DNA of 64,000 nucleotides from Ruminococcus sp. (GTDB taxonomy: Bacteria; Bacillota; Clostridia; Oscillospirales; Ruminococcaceae), in assembly GCA_015066745.1 (NCBI GenBank), contig SVNW01000005.1:20594-84593 (forward strand), in the 5' to 3' direction. This document shows, in pieces, positions 16,659 through 26,486 of this stretch. Each line of letters opens with the position of its first letter. Positions within the stretch are counted from its first letter, which is position 1. A program made the translations under genes and the position numbers. The notes beneath the pieces are model-generated. The model ran no database searches and had not been told where the DNA came from. It was given only the letters and a program-made list of their open reading frames with translations.

Positions 16659-17142
16659 ATTCAAACTCTCCTTTCAGAATATTTTTTAGCTGGTTTCTCG
16701 CTCGAGACAGCTGTGTTTTGACAGCGTTTACTTTCTGACCTGTAATATCGGAGATTTCTTTTACGCTGTATCCTTCAAAATAAAATAAATGTATAACATC
16801 ACGGTATTTTTCCGGTAACTTCATGACTGCGTCCGCAACAACATTCTGTTCGGACTCTATATCTGTTGTCGGAAGTATTTCTTCGTTGAGTTCGGTCGTT
16901 TTTCTGAACCATGAAGATTTTAAAAGATTTGTGCACATGTTTATAGTGACTCGTATAAGCCACGCTTTGCGGTGTTCATCAGACTCAAAGGCTTCCTGCC
17001 TCTCGGCGTACTTTAAAAATACTTCCTGAACTATATCCTGTGCATCCATATTATTTTTAGTATGAAGCAATGCGATATGGTAGATGTTGTCGCCGTACAG
17101 TCTGAGAACCCTTTCAAACTCCATCTGAAGCTGATTGTCCAC
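16648..17142 (-). CDS. ECF-family RNA polymerase sigma factor
   Basis: A 164-residue sigma-70 family ECF factor. Region 2 includes YHIALLHTKNNMDAQDIVQEVFLKYAER and RKAWLIRVTINMCTN. Region 4 includes LPEKYRDVIHLFYFEGYSVKEIS followed by VNAVKTQLSRARNQLK. The GTG at 17142 is chosen because AAGGGGG lies 11 bases upstream. The frame extends to a TTG at 17193, but that lies within the predicted promoter. The next gene encodes its membrane anti-sigma partner with an 11-base overlap, so the two are made together. Autoregulation is likely, since the promoter in front has ECF character and is duplicated after the pair. Confidence 0.93.
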   Translation of the reverse strand: MDNQLQMEFERVLRLYGDNIYHIALLHTKNNMDAQDIVQEVFLKYAERQEAFESDEHRKAWLIRVTINMCTNLLKSSWFRKTTELNEEILPTTDIESEQNVVADAVMKLPEKYRDVIHLFYFEGYSVKEISDITGQKVNAVKTQLSRARNQLKNILKGEFEYEI

Positions 17143-17192
17143 AGGTGTTACGACCCCCTTTACCGATAATTCGCAATTACTATCTGTTAACA

Positions 17193-17226
17193 ATACAACT
17201 GAGAACCTTAAAAGGTTACAGAATAA
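17193..17226 (-). promoter_or_regulatory. ECF-type promoter, copy B (sigma/anti-sigma operon)
   Basis: On the minus strand this reads TGTAACCTTT, about 17 bases between core boxes, then TTGTAT. It sits about 50 bases before the sigma GTG, and its sequence recurs as copy A. The 17227-17432 stretch beyond is AT-rich and shows no gene. Confidence 0.7.
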
Positions 17227-17432
17227 GATACGATTTTATTTATCAATAAAATTATATCATAAAATATTATGTATTTCTACAGAAACGGCACGAAAAATGA
17301 TAAATTTTTATGGTGGCAGATTTTTTAATAAACATATCTTAAATTTTATTATGAATAACGGACAGCTTTCACAGGCTGACTTATTTATAAAAAAACACCT
17401 TGAAAACTTTGGCGATTTGTCCTTTTTTCACC

Positions 17433-17462
17433 TTGAAAAAAATGATTGAAATATGATATAAT
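17433..17462 (+). promoter_or_regulatory. Promoter of the DUF1538-PII pair
   Basis: TTGAAA (17433-17438), 18-bp spacer, TATAAT (17457-17462). Its position excludes in-frame start codons upstream of about 17470. Confidence 0.82.
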
Positions 17463-17496
17463 TTATATAGTATATTTTTATAAGGAGTTGAGTAGC

Positions 17497-19047
17497 TTGC
17501 AGAGAAATCTTATGGAAAAGATAAAGGAATCTCTGGGTTCAGTTCTTCCGGTTGCGGCGATCGTCTTTATTCTGATGCTGACTATCGTTCCTGTAAGCGG
17601 AGAAATGTTCTTTATGTTCTTCATAGGAACAGTTATGCTTGTTGTAGGGATAGGTCTTTTTACGCTTGGTGCCGATACTTCTATGATCATCATAGGTGAA
17701 GAAATAGGCGCAAAACTCGTAAGGCTTAAAAAGATAGGACTTATCCTTCCGGTGTGTTTTATAATCGGTGTGCTTGTCACTGTTGCCGAACCTGATCTGA
17801 AGGTTCTTGCCGATCAGACTCCGATAGTTGATACACAGATAATGGTATGGTCGGTAGGTGTGGGAGTCGGTATTTTTCTTGCACTTGCTTTTTGGCGTAT
17901 TTTTTTACAGATAAAGATATCTGTTCTTTTTGTTATTCTTTATGCTTTTGTATTTATATTTGCCTGTTCTCCGCTTATCTCGCCGAGTTTTGTTCCTACA
18001 GCGTTTGATTCGGGCGGAGTTACTACAGGACCGATAACAGTTCCGTTTATCATGGCACTCGGTCTTGGTCTTTCGTCTATACGTGGTGATAAGACTTCAG
18101 AAGAAGACAGTTTCGGACTTGTTGCGATGTGTTCGGTCGGACCTATACTGATAGTGCTGATACTCGGTGCATTAAGTGATACAAATGTACCCGAGCAGAC
18201 ACTCGAACCTATCGGCGAATACAGTCTTGTTTCAGAAGTGTTCGGCAAGTTTATGCATGCATTGCCACACTATATGAAAGACGTTGCTATGGCAATACTT
18301 CCTATAGTTGCATTTTTTGTCTTTTTTAATGCGATATCATTAAAGCTTGATAAAAAGACTCTGATAAAGATTTTTGTGGGACTTGCATTTACTTACATAG
18401 GACTTGTTCTTTTTCTTACAGGAGCAAATACCGGATTTATGCCGATAGGTCAGTATCTCGGTGAAAGTCTTGCAGGAAGCGGATATTCATGGGTACTTGT
18501 ACCGATAGGAATGGTAATTGGTTACTTCATTGTTTCAGCCGAACCTGCTGTTCACGTTCTCAAACAACAGGTTGAAACAATAACAGAGGGCAGGATCTCG
18601 GCAAAAGCGCTTGGGCTCAGCCTTGCCATAGGTGTTGCTTGTTCTGTAGGAATTGCTATGATACGAGTTATTACAGGTGTGTCTATTTTCTGGTTTTTGA
18701 TTCCGGGATATGCACTTGCCCTTATAATAAGTTTTCTTGTTCCGCCTATCTTCACATCTGTTGCATTTGACGCAGGCGGAGTGGCATCAGGTCCTCTGAC
18801 AGCGACATTCCTGCTTCCTCTCGCTATGGGCGCAAGTGTTGCAGCAGGCGGAAATATGGCAGAAGATGCTTTTGGAATAGTTGCTATGGTTGCTATGACA
18901 CCACTGCTTACTATACAGCTTTTAGGACTTGTAAGCAAATTTAAATCTGCTCCTAAGACCGAGGTGCTCGAAGGTCAGATGTTCCCGTTAAAACTCGACG
19001 AAAGTTGCGATACAGTTGTTATTCTTGATAAAAAGGAGGGTGTTTAA
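17497..19047 (+). CDS. DUF1538 family integral membrane protein
   Basis: A 516-residue polytopic membrane protein with an internal repeat. Each half carries a glycine-rich motif, FDSGGVTTGPIT in the first and FDAGGVASGPLT in the second. These re-entrant-like motifs, plus the AEPDLKVL / AEPAVHVL pairs, mark two DUF1538 modules in one chain. About 12-14 helices are visible. The start is taken as TTG at 17497, nine bases after AAGGAG; an ATG at 17512 is the alternative. The next gene, four bases on, encodes a double PII-like protein, so this is probably a transporter gated by a PII-type sensor. The substrate is unknown. Confidence 0.85.
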   Translation: MQRNLMEKIKESLGSVLPVAAIVFILMLTIVPVSGEMFFMFFIGTVMLVVGIGLFTLGADTSMIIIGEEIGAKLVRLKKIGLILPVCFIIGVLVTVAEPDLKVLADQTPIVDTQIMVWSVGVGVGIFLALAFWRIFLQIKISVLFVILYAFVFIFACSPLISPSFVPTAFDSGGVTTGPITVPFIMALGLGLSSIRGDKTSEEDSFGLVAMCSVGPILIVLILGALSDTNVPEQTLEPIGEYSLVSEVFGKFMHALPHYMKDVAMAILPIVAFFVFFNAISLKLDKKTLIKIFVGLAFTYIGLVLFLTGANTGFMPIGQYLGESLAGSGYSWVLVPIGMVIGYFIVSAEPAVHVLKQQVETITEGRISAKALGLSLAIGVACSVGIAMIRVITGVSIFWFLIPGYALALIISFLVPPIFTSVAFDAGGVASGPLTATFLLPLAMGASVAAGGNMAEDAFGIVAMVAMTPLLTIQLLGLVSKFKSAPKTEVLEGQMFPLKLDESCDTVVILDKKEGV

Positions 19048-19050
19048 GGC

Positions 19051-19731
19051 ATGAAAGCAATGGTTCTTATTGCTGATCATAGTTATGGTCATCTTGTTTT
19101 AGATATTCTTGTAAAAGAAAATATTGCGTGTCGTTTTCTGACACACGCTTATGGCTCGGCAGATTCACAGATGCTTGATTATTTGGGGCTTGGAGAAAAC
19201 AAAAAAGTAATAGCTTTTTCATTTGTGCCTGAAGATAAGGTCATGCGTCTTTACGAAGTATTCAACAACAAGCTTTCTCTTTCCGATGCAGGAAGAGGAA
19301 TAGCGTTTACTGTTCCGATATCAGCAGCGTCAAATGTGGCTTTTTCACTCGGCGCAACAACACCCGAAAAGGAGGGAATGACAGAAATGTCCGATGTAAA
19401 ATATGAACTTATAGTAACAATAGTAAACCGAGGTGGTTTTGAAGCAGTCAAAAAAGCCGCCAACAGTGCCGGTGCAAGAGGCGGTACACTTCTCCATGGT
19501 CTCGGACTCGGAGGAGAAGAAGCTGCAAAATTTTTAGGCATATCGATCCAGCCTGAAAAAGATGTTGTTTTAATCGTTGCCGGAAAAGATGACAGAGAAC
19601 AGATCATGCAGAAAATCACAGAAGAAGCAGGAATTCTTACAGAAAACCGTGGAATATGTTTCTCACTTCCTGTTGATACAGCTTTAGGTCTTGCCGGAAA
19701 AACAGGCAGTATTGAAAGTATGGTAAAATAG
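19051..19731 (+). CDS. Tandem PII-like regulatory protein
   Basis: A 226-residue cytoplasmic protein built of two PII (GlnB-like) ferredoxin-fold repeats. The second half is clearest: YELIVTIVNRGGFEAVKKAANSAGARGGTLLHGLG, the PII T-loop and B-loop pattern with the GARGGT signature, and ILTENRGICFSLPVD near the end. The first half (MKAMVLIADHSYGHLVLDIL, LSDAGRGIAFTVPI) keeps the fold but is more divergent. It follows the DUF1538 gene by four bases. The likely job is to bind a nucleotide or small metabolite and control that membrane protein. No uridylylation Tyr region was recognised. Confidence 0.8.
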   Translation: MKAMVLIADHSYGHLVLDILVKENIACRFLTHAYGSADSQMLDYLGLGENKKVIAFSFVPEDKVMRLYEVFNNKLSLSDAGRGIAFTVPISAASNVAFSLGATTPEKEGMTEMSDVKYELIVTIVNRGGFEAVKKAANSAGARGGTLLHGLGLGGEEAAKFLGISIQPEKDVVLIVAGKDDREQIMQKITEEAGILTENRGICFSLPVDTALGLAGKTGSIESMVK

Positions 19732-19789
19732 TGCAAATATATGCGTAAAAGTTTATAAAATAAAAAAGGTTACCATACGACTCGGTTGC

Positions 19790-19818
19790 TTGTATTTGCT
19801 GTAAATGCGATGTATAAT
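19790..19818 (+). promoter_or_regulatory. Possible promoter of the Rpn-type gene
   Basis: TTGTAT (19790-19795), 17-bp spacer, TATAAT (19813-19818), about 35 bases before the start codon. Confidence 0.55.
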
Positions 19819-19854
19819 ATATTTAAGAAAATATTGCATACGGAGGTTTGTCAA

Positions 19855-20673
19855 ATGCCATCAGATACAAAAATAGTAAAACTAAAACTTGATGTAATTT
19901 TCAAGAAAATGTTTGCAAATAAGAAAAATGAAAATACTTTAAGAAAGTTCCTTGAAAGTGTACTTGAACTGCCTGAAAATTCAATCACCGGAATAACAAT
20001 GGATAACGTTGAGCTTTTACCCGAAGATATTGATGACAAGTTCAGCCGACTTGATATTTTAATGAACGTTGGCGAAAAGCAGATAAATATAGAAATGCAG
20101 ATATGTAATGAAAAATCATTTGCAAACCGCACATTGTTCTACTGGTCAAAGCTGTATTCGGGAAATCTGAAAAGCGGTGAAAGCTATGATAAATTACCGC
20201 AGACGATTTGTATCAACATAATAAATTTCAATATGTTTGAGGATACAACAGATTTTCATTCGCATTTTCAGGTAATGGAGAAGAAAAGACATACACTTCT
20301 GACAGATAAGCTTGCGATACATTTTTTTGAACTTGGAAAAATAAATAAAAAACCGGATACAAGTAATAAAATGCAACTCTGGATGCAACTGATAAACGCA
20401 GAAACGGAAGGTGATCTTGAAATGCTTGAACAAACAAACATAAAAGAAATACAGGAAGCAGTACTCATCTTGCGTGAAATGAGTGCTGATGAAAAGATGA
20501 AAGAACTTGCCAGACGAAGAGAGCTTGCACTTTATGACAGGATAACAGACTTGGAAGTTTCGAGGGCAGAAGGACGAGCAGAAGGACGAGCGGAAGAACG
20601 TACATTAATAATAGAAAAAATGCGTAGAAGTGGTATGTCAGAAGAAGACATAAATAAGATTTTTAGTATGTGA
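19855..20673 (+). CDS. Rpn family PD-(D/E)XK nuclease / recombination-promoting protein
   Basis: A 272-residue protein of the Rpn (PDDEXK_2) family, often annotated as putative transposase. Typical features are KLKLDVIFKKMFANKKNENTLRKFLES at the N-terminus, the core SRLDILMNVGEKQINIEMQ (D and E-x-Q replacing E-x-K), and ANRTLFYWSKLYSGNL. The C-terminal region is a charged coiled coil with two AEGRAEGRAEER-like repeats, common in the family and prone to copy-number change. Start ATG 19855 has GGAGG eight bases upstream; the longer frame to 19786 lies over the promoter. Rpn proteins in Escherichia coli cleave DNA and raise recombination, and some act in defence. No partner gene or transposon ends are seen. 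Confidence 0.85.
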   Translation: MPSDTKIVKLKLDVIFKKMFANKKNENTLRKFLESVLELPENSITGITMDNVELLPEDIDDKFSRLDILMNVGEKQINIEMQICNEKSFANRTLFYWSKLYSGNLKSGESYDKLPQTICINIINFNMFEDTTDFHSHFQVMEKKRHTLLTDKLAIHFFELGKINKKPDTSNKMQLWMQLINAETEGDLEMLEQTNIKEIQEAVLILREMSADEKMKELARRRELALYDRITDLEVSRAEGRAEGRAEERTLIIEKMRRSGMSEEDINKIFSM

Positions 20674-20781
20674 CATAGATTATAGTATATACTTGCGATG
20701 AAATTATCATGACTAGATATAGCGCGATGTTATATATTGTTGTGTATTGTTTTGCATGTCCTGAAAATAAAAAAATTCCTA

Positions 20782-20810
20782 TTGTCAAAACCGATTTTAT
20801 CGAGTATAAT
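20782..20810 (+). promoter_or_regulatory. Promoter of the T-box / cys operon
   Basis: TTGTCA (20782-20787), 17-bp spacer, TATAAT (20805-20810). The start site near 20817 marks the beginning of the T-box leader. Bases 20674-20781 hold no feature. Confidence 0.85.
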
Positions 20811-20819
20811 ATAATATGG

Positions 20820-21075
20820 ACTTGAGTAAATTTTAAAGGCGTAACAGTCAGAGTAGCATTATAAAGGATTTTCAGAGAGTGCCATGGTGGTGTGAGTGGT
20901 ATAGTTCTTGTTTTGTGAAGTGCGGCTGCCAGCTTGGGCGGGGAAATGATAGTATCCGTCTGCGTATCTCCTGCGTTAAAGGTGTTTTTAAAGTGATAAA
21001 TCAGGAGTGGAACCGCGGAATATAACCGCCTCTTGTGATGGTAGAAAACGCCTTCGCAAGGGGCGTTTTTGTTGG
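20820..21075 (+). ncRNA. T-box leader, probably sensing uncharged tRNA-Cys
   Basis: The leader carries the hallmark T-box sequence TGGAACCGCGG (21008-21018), followed by ACCGCCTCTT for the antiterminator. A long Stem I region precedes it (20870-20950), with GGTGGTGTGAG and a loop GTGAAGTGCGG. The TGC at 20921-20923 is the probable Cys specifier codon. A terminator hairpin follows at 21045-21070. Downstream genes are cysE and cysS, as expected for a Cys T-box. Low charged tRNA-Cys should prevent termination and raise cysteine synthesis and tRNA charging together. Confidence 0.92.
21045..21070 (+). terminator. T-box controlled terminator
   Basis: AAAACGCCTT pairs with AAGGGGCGTTTT around CGC, followed by a T-run. 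This is the terminator alternative to the antiterminator fold. Confidence 0.88.
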
Positions 21076-21108
21076 AAAAAATTTTTGTTTTTCAAGGTGG
21101 TGAGATCT

Positions 21109-21762
21109 ATGTTCAGACAACTTAAAGAGGACATTGCATCAGTAAAGGAACGTGATCCTGCCGCAAGAAGTTCTTTTGAAATATGGCTTACGTATTCGGG
21201 ACTTCATGCTGTCAGGTCATATCGTGTGGCACACTGGTGTTACAAAAGAAAGCTCTTTACACTTGCACGTATAATTTCACAGGCATCAAGATTTTTTACA
21301 GGAATAGAAATACATCCGGGGGCTACTATAGGCAAGGGATTGTTTATAGATCACGGAATGGGCGTAGTTATAGGCGAAACTGCTGAAATAGGCGATAACT
21401 GTCTTATATATCAGGGAGTAACTCTCGGAGGTACGGGAAAAGACAAAGGTAAAAGACATCCTACTCTCGGAAATAATGTTATGGTAGGGGCAGGAGCGAA
21501 GGTTCTCGGACCGTTTAAAGTAGGCGACAATGTAAAGATAGCGGCAAATGCAGTCGTGCTTGAAGAAATACCGCCAAACTGTACAGCAGTCGGTGTTCCT
21601 GCTCGTATAATACAGCGTGGAGCTGTAAAACCGACTCAGGACCTTGATCAGATTCACATTCCTGATCCTGTAGCTCAGGAAATGAACAGATTAAGAGAGA
21701 AAATTGATTCACTTCAGTGCGAATTGTGCGAATGTGAAAAACGAAATGCAAACAATAAATAA
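21109..21762 (+). CDS. cysE: Serine O-acetyltransferase
   Basis: A 217-residue cytoplasmic enzyme making O-acetylserine from serine and acetyl-CoA, the committed step to cysteine. It has the short N-terminal helical part ([24 protein letters not shown]). The left-handed beta-helix follows, with hexapeptide repeats ([32 protein letters not shown]) and the family [17 protein letters not shown] loop. The active-site DHG and GKRHP histidines are present. Start ATG 21109 is preceded by AAGGTGGTGAG. The frame opens at 21007 inside the T-box, so the longer version is rejected. It is followed 18 bases later by cysS. Confidence 0.96.
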   Translation: MFRQLKEDIASVKERDPAARSSFEIWLTYSGLHAVRSYRVAHWCYKRKLFTLARIISQASRFFTGIEIHPGATIGKGLFIDHGMGVVIGETAEIGDNCLIYQGVTLGGTGKDKGKRHPTLGNNVMVGAGAKVLGPFKVGDNVKIAANAVVLEEIPPNCTAVGVPARIIQRGAVKPTQDLDQIHIPDPVAQEMNRLREKIDSLQCELCECEKRNANNK

Positions 21763-21780
21763 CTGAAAGGATTTTTCAAT

Positions 21781-23175
<1,395 letters not shown>

Positions 23176-23191
23176 AATGTGAGCGATAAAA

Positions 23192-23998
23192 ATGGACAAG
23201 AAAAAGTTTCTTAAAATTGCGTTTTACGGCATGCTGGTGCTTACTGTCATCACTATCATGATGACTATAGTTGCAGCGTACGATCAGAAAAATACCATCA
23301 GAATAGATCCCGATGATGTTGTTCTGGTTCAGCTTGATACGATCAAAGGAAACATAGATCCCGATGCGGAAGTAGCGGTAATAAAAACATCGCTCGGCGA
23401 AATAAAAGCTGAACTCTATACAGAGTATGCACCAAAGACTGTTGCAAGATTCAAGGAACTTGCGGAGTCAGGGTACTATAACGGAACTTATGTCTATGAA
23501 GTGCAGAAAGATATGTTTTTCTCAGGCGGAAGTCCTTACAGTGACGGTTCTCTTGAAGACGGATATGATGAAGAGTCAGAAAAGATAGAACAGGAACTGC
23601 ATCAGAATATATGGCCTTTTAAAGGAGCATTTATGTCGTGCGGACTTACAAGAAATTCATTCTTTACAGGTGAGCAGATAGTTTACGGCGGAAGCAGATT
23701 TATGGTTGCAGGAAGTATAGAATTTACTGACGAGATAAAGACAGAACTGCTCGAAGGAAAAGAAAATACACATATCGAAGATGCTTTCATAGAATACGGA
23801 GGATTACCGAATGCTTCACAGCAGATGACGATATTTGCACAGGCTTATGATGGATTTGATGTTCTCGAAAATATTATGAAGCTTGAGTCTGACGAGGAAA
23901 CATTCAGACCTTTTGACGAATTCAAGATAGAAGAAATAAAGATCTGCACATACAAGGAAGCGCCAAAATCCCAGGCAGATGAGAGTATAAAAAAATAA
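23192..23998 (+). CDS. Membrane-anchored, divergent cyclophilin-type peptidyl-prolyl isomerase
   Basis: A 268-residue protein with an N-terminal signal anchor (about 7-29, IAFYGMLVLTVITIMMTIVAA). The outer domain starts as a cyclophilin (VAVIKTSLGEIKAELYTEYAPKTVARFKELAESGYYNGTYVYEV). The later catalytic region is changed: the usual FHRV and IQGGD are replaced by YVYEVQKDMFFSGGSP, and the FFIV block by SRFMVAGS. An acidic insert (DEESEKIEQELHQN) is present. It probably folds as a cyclophilin but may have weak or no isomerase activity. It likely assists secreted proteins. A second cyclophilin gene with its own promoter follows. Confidence 0.78.
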   Translation: MDKKKFLKIAFYGMLVLTVITIMMTIVAAYDQKNTIRIDPDDVVLVQLDTIKGNIDPDAEVAVIKTSLGEIKAELYTEYAPKTVARFKELAESGYYNGTYVYEVQKDMFFSGGSPYSDGSLEDGYDEESEKIEQELHQNIWPFKGAFMSCGLTRNSFFTGEQIVYGGSRFMVAGSIEFTDEIKTELLEGKENTHIEDAFIEYGGLPNASQQMTIFAQAYDGFDVLENIMKLESDEETFRPFDEFKIEEIKICTYKEAPKSQADESIKK

Positions 23999-24000
23999 GC

Positions 24001-24029
24001 TTTACAAAAAAACAAAACTGTAGTATAAT
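24001..24029 (+). promoter_or_regulatory. Promoter of the cyclophilin lipoprotein gene
   Basis: TTTACA (24001-24006), 17-bp spacer, TATAAT (24024-24029). Confidence 0.68.
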
Positions 24030-24142
24030 ATAAGGGTTATATAGTTTTTTAATTATCTTTGAAAATTTTTCATAAATAATGATATATGTTTGCGGTATAC
24101 AAAACGCAGGTGGGTAATTAATTAAAAGAGGAGTAAAAAATA

Positions 24143-24988
24143 ATGAGTTTTTCAAAAGTTTTAAAGAAAGCGATCGCTTGTTTCCTTTGCGCAGCAATGG
24201 GAATGGTAATGCTTACAGGTTGTGGTAAGGAAAAGGAAGTAACAAAGACTACAGCGACAAATTCCGATTCAGGTTCTTCAGCAACAGAACCGGCAGGTGA
24301 CGCTGTTGAAAAGAGCGATATGTTTGACGATTCAAAGGCTGAAGCGGATTATCCTATGTGTCTTGATGATGAGAGCGGTTATACAGATATGGTAAACTAC
24401 ACTATGCCTGAAAAAGGTGAGGAAATAGTAGTTATGACTATAAAAGACAAGGGTACTGTAAAGATAAAGCTTTTCCCTGAACTTCTTCCTAAGGCTTGCG
24501 CAAACTTTACAGGTCTTGTACAGAAGGGCTATTATGATGGTCTTACTTTCCATCGTGTTATGGCTGACTTTATGATACAGGGCGGAGACCCACTCGGCAA
24601 TGGAATGGGCGGCGAGTCTGTATGGGGACTCAATTTTGACGGTGGATATTCAAAATATCTCCCTCATGTAAAAGGTGCTTTGTCTTATGCAAACAGTGGC
24701 GGTACTCATACTAACGGAAGCCAGTTCTTCATAGTTGTCGGTGAAAAATACCCTGAAGAAGTTACAAAACAGTATTCTGCATTCAGTTCTTCCGATACAG
24801 TAGTAAAGGAATATGCTGAAAATGGCGGAACACCGTGGCTTGATACACAGCACACAGTATTCGGTCAGGTTTTTGAAGGTCTTGATATAGTTGTTGATAT
24901 CTGTAACAATACTAAGACAAACAGCAAAGACAAACCACTCGAAGACGTAATTATTGAAAAAGTTGAAATAGTTGAATACGAAGGTTGA
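24143..24988 (+). CDS. Cyclophilin-type peptidyl-prolyl cis-trans isomerase lipoprotein
   Basis: A 281-residue lipoprotein. The signal peptide ends in the lipobox LTGC at residue 28, followed by a Ser/Thr/Glu linker to about 95. The cyclophilin domain is canonical: GTVKIKLFPELLPKACANF, GLTFHRVMADFMIQGGDP, and NGSQFFIVVGE, so the catalytic Arg (FHRV) and Gln (IQGGD) are kept. It should catalyse prolyl isomerisation outside the membrane to help secreted proteins fold. It contrasts with its degenerate neighbour upstream and may have arisen by duplication. Ribosome site AAGAGGAG. Confidence 0.93.
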   Translation: MSFSKVLKKAIACFLCAAMGMVMLTGCGKEKEVTKTTATNSDSGSSATEPAGDAVEKSDMFDDSKAEADYPMCLDDESGYTDMVNYTMPEKGEEIVVMTIKDKGTVKIKLFPELLPKACANFTGLVQKGYYDGLTFHRVMADFMIQGGDPLGNGMGGESVWGLNFDGGYSKYLPHVKGALSYANSGGTHTNGSQFFIVVGEKYPEEVTKQYSAFSSSDTVVKEYAENGGTPWLDTQHTVFGQVFEGLDIVVDICNNTKTNSKDKPLEDVIIEKVEIVEYEG

Positions 24989-25003
24989 TAAAAAAACCGG
25001 TTT

Positions 25004-25042
25004 TTCCGGTGTGAGTATTCCCTTTTGATTTTCACACCGGAA
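25004..25042 (+). terminator. Hairpin after the cyclophilin gene, probable terminator
   Basis: TTCCGGTGTGA (25004-25014) pairs with TCACACCGGAA (25032-25042). A competing shorter hairpin ACCGG/CCGGT starts at 24997. The T-tail is poor, so it may instead protect the 3' end. Confidence 0.5.
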
Positions 25043-25171
25043 TATAGCTGGTTTTAATGAAATATTCTTTCTATGTATATTCTATGAGGATATTTTGTTA
25101 AAATCAGTTAATAATAATGACAATAATAATAAAGAAACGTTAGAGATATGACGTTTAAGGGGAGAATTTTT

Positions 25172-26461
25172 TTGGATAAATTTGTAGTTAGAGGCGGAAA
25201 CAGACTGACCGGCGATATATTTGTAAGCGGTGCTAAAAATGCCGCTGTAGCAATAATTCCGGCGGTTATTCTGTCAGACGAGCCATGTGTCCTTGAAAAT
25301 GTACCGCAGATAAGCGATGTTACTATCAGCCTTAAAATTCTGCATGAGATGGGTGCGCAGGTGGAAATGATAGATAAAACCACTTTCAGAATAGATGCAA
25401 GCAAAATCAGAAGTTACAGTGTTCCATATGAAATGGCACGTAAGATGAGAGCATCATATTATTTTCTGGGTGCCTGTCTTGGAAAATTCAGAAAAGCAAT
25501 GGTTCCTCTTCCGGGAGGCTGTCCTCTTGGTGACAGACCTATAAATCAGCACACAAAAGCTTTTATGGCACTTGGCGCAAAGTACAACCTTATAAACGGA
25601 GTTGTACATGTTGAAAGTGACAATCTCTACGGAAGTCAGATATATCTTGATGTAGTATCCGTAGGTGCGACAATGAACGCCATACTTGCCTCTGTAAAGG
25701 CTCAGGGTCTTACAATTATTGAAAATGCCGCAAAAGAGCCTCATATAGTTGATCTTGCAAATTTCCTCAATTCTATGGGTGCGGATATCATGGGCGCAGG
25801 TACAGACGTTATAAAGGTACGTGGTGTAAATTACCTTCATGGTACAACATATTCAATTATTCCGGATCAGATAGAAGCAGGCACATATATGGTTGCAGCT
25901 GCGGCTACAGGCGGAGATGTAGTTATTCATGATGTTATACCTAAGCATCTTGAATCTATTACAGCAAAGCTCAGAAGAGTCGGTGTTAATGTAGAAGAAT
26001 TTGATGACAGTGTTCGTGTATGGGTTGACAAGGACAAACCGCTTGTAAAGACAAGTATAAAGACTATGCCGCATCCCGGGTTCCCAACCGATATGCAACC
26101 TCAGATGGCAACTTTACTTACACTTGCACAGGGTACAAGTATAGTTACTGAAGATATCTGGGACAACAGATTCAGATACGTTGAAGAACTCAGAAGAATG
26201 GGTGCAGATATTTCCGTACAGGGCAAGGTTGCGGTTATCGAAGGAATAGGAAAGCTCAAGGGCGCTCCGGTAAAGGCGTGTGACCTCAGAGCAGGAGCGG
26301 CACTTATCATAGCAGGACTTGCCGCAAACGGAGTTACAGAGATAGAAGATATTTACCACATAGAACGTGGTTATGAAGATATGGATAAAAAGCTCAGAGG
26401 TATCGGTGCGGATATTGAAAAAAGATATTTTCCGGGCGAATCGGTTGCAAAGAGTTGTTAG
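25172..26461 (+). CDS. murA: UDP-N-acetylglucosamine 1-carboxyvinyltransferase
   Basis: A 429-residue EPSP-synthase-fold enzyme catalysing the first committed step of peptidoglycan synthesis (enolpyruvyl transfer from PEP). The N-terminal motif is GGNRLTGDIFVSGAKNAAV. The catalytic loop is PLPGGCPLGDRP with Cys117, the fosfomycin-reactive Cys. The C-terminal DLRAGAALIIAGLAA is present. The start is TTG at 25172, seven bases after AAGGGGAG; the frame to 25148 lacks a ribosome site. It is followed 25 bases later by the metallo-hydrolase and then rlmH, a typical three-gene set. Confidence 0.96.
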   Translation: MDKFVVRGGNRLTGDIFVSGAKNAAVAIIPAVILSDEPCVLENVPQISDVTISLKILHEMGAQVEMIDKTTFRIDASKIRSYSVPYEMARKMRASYYFLGACLGKFRKAMVPLPGGCPLGDRPINQHTKAFMALGAKYNLINGVVHVESDNLYGSQIYLDVVSVGATMNAILASVKAQGLTIIENAAKEPHIVDLANFLNSMGADIMGAGTDVIKVRGVNYLHGTTYSIIPDQIEAGTYMVAAAATGGDVVIHDVIPKHLESITAKLRRVGVNVEEFDDSVRVWVDKDKPLVKTSIKTMPHPGFPTDMQPQMATLLTLAQGTSIVTEDIWDNRFRYVEELRRMGADISVQGKVAVIEGIGKLKGAPVKACDLRAGAALIIAGLAANGVTEIEDIYHIERGYEDMDKKLRGIGADIEKRYFPGESVAKSC

Positions 26462-26486
26462 TACGTTTACAACGGGAGTGTTTTAG

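Noticed and set aside
17135..17449. Plus-strand ORF in the spacer between the sigma gene and the DUF1538 gene
   Set aside because: It overlaps the sigma start and both promoters, and shows no ribosome site or recognisable domain.
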